Of a stretch of 9,894 nucleotides of DNA, positions 1 to 5,191 are shown piece after piece; the first letter of the stretch is position 1, and each line of letters opens with the position of its first letter. A program made the position numbers and the translations under genes. The stretch is from Candidatus Thorarchaeota archaeon (GTDB lineage Archaea; Asgardarchaeota; Thorarchaeia; Thorarchaeales; Thorarchaeaceae). The notes beneath the pieces are model-generated. The model saw only the letters and a program-made list of their open reading frames with translations, did not search any database and was not told where the DNA came from. The stretch covers positions 1 to 9,894 of the forward strand of contig JAEORI010000340.1 of assembly GCA_016840965.1 (NCBI GenBank), in the 5' to 3' direction.

Positions 1-336
1 CATACCTATCAAAATGACATCCCGAATCTCAGTCACATTCTGAATGATAGCACTGGGATATTCAAAGGTGTAGTCCTCAAAGAGACTGATAGTGACTGGA
101 GACCCATTTGTGGTGAGTTCTACAATCCCTATCTTGTCTGCAGCCCAGTATTCTAATTCGTACATCGGATATTCATCACCAAGGATAAAATAATCATCAT
201 AATCAGAAATAGTAGAAACAGGATTTGTTGGATAGGCATATTCAGTACTGGGAGCAGCGGCAATTCCAATAAGGCCAATTAGAATGACTAATGATAATCC
301 TCTAGTTATGACTAATGTTTTACGAGAACCCTCCAT
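1..336 (-). CDS. Partial secreted protein of unknown function (N-terminal 112 residues)
   Basis: An open frame of 112 codons starts with ATG at 336 and leaves the window at base 1 without a stop, so only the N-terminus is present. The protein begins MEGSRKTLVITRG and continues into a hydrophobic stretch at about residues 14-28, ending in small residues (AAAPS). This is a good Sec signal peptide with a basic n-region, so the mature protein is probably exported. The following part is rich in Tyr, Asp and Glu, has a short beta-like pattern, and carries an N-V-T glycosylation sequon near residue 100. I recognise no domain. A TATA-like box lies about 30 bp upstream of the ATG and there is no Shine-Dalgarno site, which would fit a leaderless or very short-leader mRNA. 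It is transcribed divergently from the YhhN-family gene. That the frame is real is well supported; the function is unknown. Confidence 0.72.
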   Translation of the reverse strand, partial: MEGSRKTLVITRGLSLVILIGLIGIAAAPSTEYAYPTNPVSTISDYDDYFILGDEYPMYELEYWAADKIGIVELTTNGSPVTISLFEDYTFEYPSAIIQNVTEIRDVILIGM

Positions 337-361
337 AAGTGACCAAAGAAAATGTGCATTC

Positions 362-369
362 TAAATAAA
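362..369 (-). promoter_or_regulatory. TATA-like box for the leftward secreted-protein gene
   Basis: On the minus strand this reads TTTATTTA, close to the archaeal TATA consensus. Its centre is about 30 bp upstream of the ATG at 336. Archaeal transcription usually starts about 25 bp downstream of the box centre, so the mRNA would begin within a few bases of the start codon. No Shine-Dalgarno sequence is seen, which fits. The call rests on position and sequence only. Confidence 0.45.
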
Positions 370-372
370 TGA

Positions 373-389
373 AATTTTCTATGAAAATT
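373..389. promoter_or_regulatory. Perfect 7-bp inverted repeat, candidate operator in divergent intergenic region
   Basis: The sequence AATTTTC-TAT-GAAAATT is a perfect dyad with a 3-bp centre. It sits directly upstream of the leftward TATA-like box and about 80 bp upstream of the rightward YhhN-family start. Its outer half ATTTTCTAT (374-382) also forms a perfect 9-bp inverted repeat with ATAGAAAAT at 399-407. A further GAAAAT occurs at 348-353. Clustered half-sites of this kind between divergent genes are typical of binding sites for dimeric HTH regulators, but AT-rich DNA makes short dyads common. Confidence 0.35.
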
Positions 390-467
390 CAGGAGCTGAT
401 AGAAAATCGTACTATTCCTACAAGCATCCGCATTACTTAAGGGTCAGAGCAGTCTTTAGAATGGACT

Positions 468-1154
468 ATGTCACTAGAGATTTACAGTGCAGTTTTCTGG
501 GTCTTCGCAATAGTTTCAACATACCTAAAGGATAAAGCTTCAACAGGTGAGAAGAAGGTTGCATCCCTGACCACCTTTGTTAAGATTATTCCAGCATTGA
601 GTGCTGCATTATTTGTCCTAATCTTTCGATTACCAACCTTATTTACAATCCTGCTGACTGCTGCACTAGTGTTCTGTATGTTTGGAGATATTGGAATGGA
701 GGCAGATCTCATACCAGGGATTGGCATGTTTCTGATAGCTCACATTCTCTACACGATTAATTTCCTGTGGCAAGCTACGACAACAGGGTTTGATATACTA
801 CAGGGCATAATTGCTGTTGTTTGTATGGGTTTAATGGTACTGTATGTCTTCATTCTTATCAGATACCTTCGCGCTTCAGGTCCGGAAGTCCCGCCGTTCA
901 TACTGAAAGCAGGGACTTTGTATTTCCTCTTGATTTCTGCAACACTCAGCACAGCTTTATTCCTCTGGTTGACTTCTGATAACATACTTGGATTGCTTCC
1001 TGTCATTGGTGCTCTCTTCTTCATACTTTCTGATTCTCTGATTGCAATCAACGAGTTTCGCCAGAAAATATCACACCATGAGTTCTATATCATGCCAACA
1101 TACTATCTTGCAATCTTCCTGCTTTCACTAGGTGCGTTTGTGTTTGTATTCTGA
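468..1154 (+). CDS. YhhN/TMEM86-family membrane protein, lysoplasmalogenase-like
   Basis: This 228-residue protein has about eight hydrophobic segments (roughly residues 3-19, 36-53, 57-72, 83-101, 110-133, 149-168, 173-192 and 208-227), the topology of the YhhN/TMEM86 family. The family signature is visible: G-D at 73-74 in FGDIGM, then GMFLIAHILYTINF with His92, then FILSDSLIAINEF with Asp189, and finally a TYYLA segment near 211. Characterised members (TMEM86A/B and a bacterial homologue) are integral membrane hydrolases that cleave the vinyl-ether bond of lysoplasmalogens, and the conserved Asp and His residues are thought to be catalytic. The length is normal for the family. The ATG at 468 lacks a clear Shine-Dalgarno site. 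The TPR gene follows after 70 bp and may be co-transcribed. Family membership is strongly supported. The substrate in an archaeon with ether lipids is not known. Confidence 0.85.
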   Translation: MSLEIYSAVFWVFAIVSTYLKDKASTGEKKVASLTTFVKIIPALSAALFVLIFRLPTLFTILLTAALVFCMFGDIGMEADLIPGIGMFLIAHILYTINFLWQATTTGFDILQGIIAVVCMGLMVLYVFILIRYLRASGPEVPPFILKAGTLYFLLISATLSTALFLWLTSDNILGLLPVIGALFFILSDSLIAINEFRQKISHHEFYIMPTYYLAIFLLSLGAFVFVF

Positions 1155-1211
1155 AAGAATCAACACAGAAGTCGGTTACAAAGTTTGATAAGACAAGGAA
1201 CCTTCAAAGGC

Positions 1212-1217
1212 GGAGGG
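1212..1217 (+). promoter_or_regulatory. Shine-Dalgarno site fixing a GTG start
   Basis: GGAGGG lies 7 nt before the GTG at 1225. It selects this GTG over the in-frame TTG one codon upstream as the start of the TPR protein. Confidence 0.7.
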
Positions 1218-1224
1218 AACTTGT

Positions 1225-2481
1225 GTGAACAAGGACGAGCTACTGGACGCAATTGATGCCAAACTGAAGCAGCTGAATCTTCCAGAGCTGATTATTCCAG
1301 AGAGCATACGTCCGGTTGCGATTATGACACGTGAGAGAAGGCAGCTTGGCGAGCTTGAAAAAGAGCTGCTCCAGATACTAGAGGAAATTAAATCAGACAA
1401 GAGAGTTCCGAGAATCATTACACGGATAGCCAATGTCTATCTTAAGGAAGCGTCATTTGCTCGAGCCATTGTGCTCTATGAGTTAACATTAGGACTTGAT
1501 AGTAAACAGGTAAGCGCATGGATAAACATGGGTCTCTCGTATCTAAATGTGTCAAGCCCCAAAGAAGCCATTAGTTGTTTAGGGAGCGCATTAGCAATAG
1601 ACCAAAGAAATGCCCTAGCAATGGTTTACCTAGCAAATGCACAGATGAAACTCGGAGAACTCAATGATGCAAATACGAACCTCGATAGAGCTATCTTTAT
1701 TGATTCGAATATGGCAAGAGCTCTGCTTGGTAAAGGAGCATATTTTCGAGCAAAGGGAGAGCCAGATGTTGCTGTGACCTGGCTTAGGCGTGCACTTTCC
1801 ATGGATCCTAATTTCCAGCCAGCATTAATGGAGCTTGGCAGTGTTTATCATGCGATAGGCAGGTATGAGGATGCCATTGAGGTTTTGAATAAAGCGCTCA
1901 AGATAGACCCAAATCAAACATTTGCGCTCTCGACGATGGGTGATGTCTATGTTGACCTGCATGACCTTGAGTCAGCCCTTTCCTTCTATGATAAAGCAGT
2001 CAGCATCAAATTTGATGACCCCGAGCTCTGGATAAAGAAGGGAGATATCCATAAGGCCTTGAAGTCATACCAGCAAGCATCCAATGCCTATCAAAAGGCA
2101 ATAAATGCCAATCCTGAGCATGTGGAGTCGTGGGTAAAGAATGGGGCGGTGATGTTGCTTCTTGATGACGAGGGAACAGCATTGGAATATCTGAATACAG
2201 CTCTTGCTCTTGACCCAAGTAATTCAGATATTTCGCATCAAAGAGGGCTCATATACTACTCGCTGGAAAGGTATGAAGAAGCTCTTGCTGACTTCGATGC
2301 TGCTTTTTCCACAAACCCTGGAAACCCTGAGAATCTCTATTATCGTGCAATGATGCTAGAGCATCTAGATAGAAAAGCTGAGGCAAGACGCACATGGATA
2401 GTAGCACAACGACTATATGAGGAGATTGGCAATATTACGAAATCTGCAGAGTGTAAAGTACGGATTCGGCGACTCAGCTAG
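1225..2481 (+). CDS. Tetratricopeptide repeat protein with ten contiguous TPRs
   Basis: This 418-residue protein has a charged helical N-terminus (1-60) followed by ten back-to-back 34-residue TPR units filling residues 61-400, and an 18-residue basic tail. Lining the sequence up at 34-residue steps from residue 61 gives the TPR pattern (W/L-x2-G/A-x3-Y at helix A, A-x4-A/F-x-K/R-A at helix B, then -D-P-N/S) in every unit without a gap. The clearest units are 197-230 and 333-366, with G-x2-Y, a Y-E-(D/E)-A helix and a P at the turn. TPR arrays form right-handed superhelical scaffolds that bind peptides or partner proteins. No enzymatic domain, signal peptide or membrane segment is present, so it is probably a cytoplasmic adaptor. 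The start is a GTG with a strong Shine-Dalgarno site. It lies 70 bp after the YhhN-family gene on the same strand, so a shared transcript is possible. The partner is unknown. Confidence 0.92.
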   Translation: MNKDELLDAIDAKLKQLNLPELIIPESIRPVAIMTRERRQLGELEKELLQILEEIKSDKRVPRIITRIANVYLKEASFARAIVLYELTLGLDSKQVSAWINMGLSYLNVSSPKEAISCLGSALAIDQRNALAMVYLANAQMKLGELNDANTNLDRAIFIDSNMARALLGKGAYFRAKGEPDVAVTWLRRALSMDPNFQPALMELGSVYHAIGRYEDAIEVLNKALKIDPNQTFALSTMGDVYVDLHDLESALSFYDKAVSIKFDDPELWIKKGDIHKALKSYQQASNAYQKAINANPEHVESWVKNGAVMLLLDDEGTALEYLNTALALDPSNSDISHQRGLIYYSLERYEEALADFDAAFSTNPGNPENLYYRAMMLEHLDRKAEARRTWIVAQRLYEEIGNITKSAECKVRIRRLS

Positions 2482-2512
2482 ACAAACTAAAATACGTTTT
2501 GCATAAATTGAG

Positions 2513-2535
2513 TAAATCACCATCATGGTTATTAA
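2513..2535. promoter_or_regulatory. Imperfect inverted repeat upstream of the PLP-enzyme gene
   Basis: TAAATCACCAT-C-ATGGTTATTAA has 9 of 11 complementary positions around a single central base, with the perfect core CCATCATGG. It lies 36-58 bp upstream of the ATG at 2572, in the only gap between the TPR gene and this gene, close to a weak TATA-like ATAAATT at 2503-2509. The position fits an operator. It could also be chance in a 90-bp AT-rich gap. Confidence 0.3.
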
Positions 2536-2571
2536 TCACTAATGAATGAAATTTGATGGCAATGAGGAAAA

Positions 2572-3573
2572 ATGACAGAAGACTACGAAAGACTAGTCAA
2601 GAAGAATGGACGAAAAGTAAAGTGGAGTGAATTCGTAGGATCTACGACATTCATTGAATCAAAGAACCTTGCAAGATACGTTGGCTGTGAGCGACTTTAT
2701 CTAAAATTTGAAGGGGGCAATCCAACTGGTACTCAGAAGGACCGTATCGCTCTTGCAATAATGGACTCAGCAAAACAGCAGAATGCTAAAGCAGTTACTA
2801 CAGCTACTTGCGGGAATTTTGGAGCAGCACTTGCATGGGCTGCAAGAGTGTTCGATATCCAAGCTCATATTTTCATCCCTGAGGGGTACCATGTACCAAA
2901 AGATCGGATGAAACGAATCAAAGAAACTGGAGCTGAACTGCACTTTGCCCCTGGTCAGTACGAAGACCTCGTGGAACTATCTAGTAAAACAGCAAAGGAA
3001 GAGGGATGGTTCGATGCAAATCCGGGAGTCAATGGTGTCAGAGAAATTTCTATTGAAGCATATGCTGATATTTCGCAGGAGATATATCGAGACATTAGAA
3101 GAGCTCCAAATTTTGTCTTTGTGCCTGTTGGGAACGGGACCACAATAGCAGGAATCCATCTGGGGTTCAAGCGATTGTACGAGGCTGGTAAAATCCAATT
3201 TATGCCAAGAATGGTTGCGACAAGCACAAGACGCGGTAACCCTATCGTCAAGTCATTCAGAACGAATAGTCGAACAATTCAAGACTTGCGCAGAGATGAA
3301 ATTAAGGAAACCAAGTTCAATGAACCACTGACTAATTGGCATGCATATGATGGGCAGGAAGCACTGGATGCTATATACGAGTCCAAGGGTTTTGCTGACT
3401 ATGCCTCTGAAACCAAGATGGTGGAATTCTCTAAATTGCTTAGGCAAGAAGAGGGTCTGTACGTACTTCCTGCTGCAGCTAGCACCCTAGCAGTAATGCA
3501 TGACCTAGCCGATGACAAGGTCACGATGAAGGGAACTTTTGTAGCAATACTCACTGGTAGAGATTTCGAGTAA
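2572..3573 (+). CDS. Threonine synthase-like PLP-dependent enzyme (fold type II)
   Basis: This 333-residue protein has the layout of the threonine synthase/tryptophan synthase-beta superfamily. GGNPTGTQKDR (48-58) matches the NPTGSFKDR motif, with Lys56 expected to form the internal aldimine with PLP. TATCGNFGAALA (77-88) matches the loop that cradles the cofactor ring and substrate carboxylate. PVGNGTTIAG (185-194) matches the glycine-rich phosphate-binding turn, and LTGRDFE at the C-terminus resembles the end of threonine synthases. Threonine synthase converts O-phosphohomoserine to threonine. Many homologues are longer and carry an N-terminal zinc-ribbon-like stretch; here that region is missing and the protein begins almost directly with the catalytic fold. 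Threonine synthase is therefore the best guess, but a paralogue acting on another phospho-amino acid or related substrate is possible. GAGGA lies just 3 nt before the ATG, a tight spacing. No other amino-acid biosynthesis gene is adjacent. Confidence 0.82.
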   Translation: MTEDYERLVKKNGRKVKWSEFVGSTTFIESKNLARYVGCERLYLKFEGGNPTGTQKDRIALAIMDSAKQQNAKAVTTATCGNFGAALAWAARVFDIQAHIFIPEGYHVPKDRMKRIKETGAELHFAPGQYEDLVELSSKTAKEEGWFDANPGVNGVREISIEAYADISQEIYRDIRRAPNFVFVPVGNGTTIAGIHLGFKRLYEAGKIQFMPRMVATSTRRGNPIVKSFRTNSRTIQDLRRDEIKETKFNEPLTNWHAYDGQEALDAIYESKGFADYASETKMVEFSKLLRQEEGLYVLPAAASTLAVMHDLADDKVTMKGTFVAILTGRDFE

Positions 3574-3581
3574 GAGTACAA

Positions 3582-4097
3582 TTACAGAACAAGTTTCATT
3601 GTGATGTTACCATCAGCTTCAACTCGCTGGACGACGAAGCCAAAGGTTTCATAGAAATGTTGCAAGGGAATACCCAACTCATTTTCCGCCTCAGTGTCAA
3701 GCTCAATTGCTTGGAATCCATTCAGTATAGCCCACTTGATAATGGTGGTGAGCATGATTCTTCCTATTCCCTTCCCTTTTGTTTTAACAGCGAAAGTATC
3801 CAAATAGAATGTAGCTCCTTGCTCTCGTTTTACTCGATAACCTAGTATCACGCCTTCAGGATTGCCATTCACAACAATGAAGAGTAGTAAAAGGCATTCT
3901 TCATTAAGACGGATTTTGAGCTCTTCAGTATTGTAGCGAAGAGATTCTCTAAATGAATATGCTTCAATCTCTTTGAACCAAGTTTCATAATGTTCAGACC
4001 AAGATTCAGGCATCACGATACGTAACCGTTCCCCAAAAAAGGGAACAAGTTGTAGCCGCATCTTTTCCCAAATATCTTGGGAAACTGGGGAATCCAT
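3582..4097 (-). CDS. GNAT-family N-acetyltransferase
   Basis: This 171-residue protein has the GNAT fold signature. YLDTFAVKTKGKGIGRIML (98-116) combines the beta4 strand with the K-G-K-G-I-G acetyl-CoA pyrophosphate loop (the R/Q-x2-G-x-G/A equivalent), followed by the alpha3 helix TTIIKWAILNGF. A motif B-like FYETFGFVV near residues 148-156 follows. GNAT enzymes transfer an acyl group from acyl-CoA to an amine, and the substrate cannot be read from the sequence. The ATG at 4097 has a good Shine-Dalgarno site, GAGGTG at 4105-4110 with 7 nt spacing. It starts 23 nt after the stop of the ATP-grasp gene, so the two almost certainly share an mRNA, which suggests an amino-acid or peptide amine as substrate. 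Its stop codon faces that of the PLP-enzyme gene with only 8 bp between them. Confidence 0.85.
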   Translation of the reverse strand: MDSPVSQDIWEKMRLQLVPFFGERLRIVMPESWSEHYETWFKEIEAYSFRESLRYNTEELKIRLNEECLLLLFIVVNGNPEGVILGYRVKREQGATFYLDTFAVKTKGKGIGRIMLTTIIKWAILNGFQAIELDTEAENELGIPLQHFYETFGFVVQRVEADGNITMKLVL

Positions 4098-4104
4098 GCG
4101 TTTA

Positions 4105-4110
4105 CACCTC
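4105..4110 (-). promoter_or_regulatory. Shine-Dalgarno site of the GNAT gene
   Basis: On the minus strand this reads GAGGTG, 7 nt before the ATG at 4097. It lies in the 23-nt gap after the ATP-grasp stop codon and supports independent re-initiation within a dicistronic message. Confidence 0.6.
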
Positions 4111-4120
4111 GCTGAGGAAT

Positions 4121-5116
4121 TTATTGATCTAAACCATGTCTGCGGGCTGCTGCTGCAATAATTTTCTGGATTAGCTGGTCATAAGTGTAACCAGAATTCA
4201 TAGCCATATATGGATAGAAAGAGATGTCTTTATTCTCCAGATCAAAGTCCATCCCAGGTAAAGGATTAATTTCTAGGAAGTATAGTTGTTCATTATCATC
4301 CATTCGATAATCAATTCGCGCGAAGTCTGGGACTTCGAGTAAGTCACAGATTTCAAGAGAGATCTTCTCAATTTTTCTCTTTAGTTCTTTAGGAATTTTC
4401 GCAGGGCATATGTAGTGGTCTAGCTCCTCATAGATTGTCTTTGCACGTTGACCATAAACACCACCAACATCTGCAGGGAATTTCGAGAAGTCAATCTCCA
4501 AAATGGCAAGGACTTCGGGTTTTTGACCAATACAATCGAGGATGCCCACGCTGAACTCACGTCCTTGGATAAACTGCTCGACCAAGATCGGTTGAGTATA
4601 CTCTTGTAACATCGCGCTTAGTTTCTTTACCAGTTGTTTCCTATCGGACACAACATTATCCTCATTGATACCTACTGATGATCCCTCTTCGTTTGGTTTA
4701 AGGATGGCTGGAAATTTGAAGTCAAGTTTGTTGACCTGTCTTCTGCTAGATATGATGTGAAACTCAGGAGTCAGTATGTTATGAAAAGCCAAGAATTTCT
4801 TTGTCCAGCCCTTATTCAGACAAACTGCTGTTGAGAGAACATTGGCACCCACATATGGAATACCAAGCATCTCCAAGATTGCAGGAATATGGGATTCTCG
4901 ACTCTCTCCACGAACACCCTCCGCTCTATTGAAGACGAGATCTGGTTTGACTTGCTTCAGGGTTTCAAGTATATTCTCATCTGCTTCGATGAATATGTAG
5001 TCATGGCCTGCTGATTCTATTCCATGTCTTATCATCTCAATAGTGTGAGGCGGGTCATATTCTACTTCAAATTCTGATTCGCTTTTTCGCGTGTTTAGTA
5101 CAAGTGCAACTTTCAT
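4121..5116 (-). CDS. D-alanine--D-alanine ligase-like ATP-grasp enzyme
   Basis: This 331-residue protein shows the ATP-grasp fold of the Ddl family. The N-terminal domain carries VFNRAEGVRGESRESHIP (61-78), then LEMLGIPYVGA (81-91). The central domain has FPAILKPNEEGSSVGI (135-150), whose Lys140 and glycine-rich loop bind ATP, and VEQFIQGREFSVGIL. The C-terminal domain has ARIDYR (266-271) and FLEINPLPGM (280-289), so the Mg-binding Asp269, Glu282 and Asn284 are present. Such enzymes join a carboxylate, activated as acyl phosphate, to an amine. The FN-x2-EG-x2-G-x-SRE signature is typical of a Ddl-related subgroup of unknown substrate rather than of classical Ddl. An omega-loop remnant ending HYICPAKIP is also present. 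The gene has its own TATA-like box and is followed closely by the GNAT gene. ATP-dependent peptide or amide-bond formation is well supported; D-Ala-D-Ala as product is doubtful in an archaeon. Confidence 0.87.
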   Translation of the reverse strand: MKVALVLNTRKSESEFEVEYDPPHTIEMIRHGIESAGHDYIFIEADENILETLKQVKPDLVFNRAEGVRGESRESHIPAILEMLGIPYVGANVLSTAVCLNKGWTKKFLAFHNILTPEFHIISSRRQVNKLDFKFPAILKPNEEGSSVGINEDNVVSDRKQLVKKLSAMLQEYTQPILVEQFIQGREFSVGILDCIGQKPEVLAILEIDFSKFPADVGGVYGQRAKTIYEELDHYICPAKIPKELKRKIEKISLEICDLLEVPDFARIDYRMDDNEQLYFLEINPLPGMDFDLENKDISFYPYMAMNSGYTYDQLIQKIIAAAARRHGLDQ

Positions 5117-5149
5117 GGAATATCAACACAAAAAACATATACACATTCG

Positions 5150-5155
5150 TATAAA
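5150..5155 (-). promoter_or_regulatory. TATA-like box upstream of the ATP-grasp/GNAT pair
   Basis: On the minus strand the region reads AAAATTTATACG. The TTTATA core is centred about 37 bp upstream of the ATG at 5116, which predicts a leader of roughly 12 nt. It lies in the 75-bp gap after the PP-loop gene, so the ATP-grasp and GNAT genes can be expressed from their own promoter as well as by read-through. A T6 run on the same strand (plus-strand A6 at 5130-5135) lies between box and start. Confidence 0.45.
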
Positions 5156-5191
5156 TTTTTGATACATTGTCAAATTTGCCATTTTAAGGGT

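Noticed and set aside
433..440. TTACTTAA as TATA box for the YhhN-family gene
   Set aside because: The match to the consensus is poor; the distance to the ATG fits, but I cannot support it over the surrounding AT-rich sequence.
482..1051. Two minus-strand frames opposite the YhhN-family gene
   Set aside because: The plus strand encodes clear family motifs throughout, so these are shadows.
2006..2218. 70-codon minus-strand frame inside the TPR gene
   Set aside because: The TPR periodicity on the other strand runs unbroken across it; the His/Pro-rich product looks non-coding.
4121..5116. True peptidoglycan D-Ala-D-Ala ligase
   Set aside because: Active-site loop differences, the FN-x2-EG subgroup signature and the lack of Mur ligases nearby argue against naming it ddl.
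5158..5174. TTTGA-TACATTG-TCAAA inverted repeat upstream of the ATP-grasp promoter
   Set aside because: Arms are only 5 bp in very AT-rich DNA; it is not distinguishable from chance.
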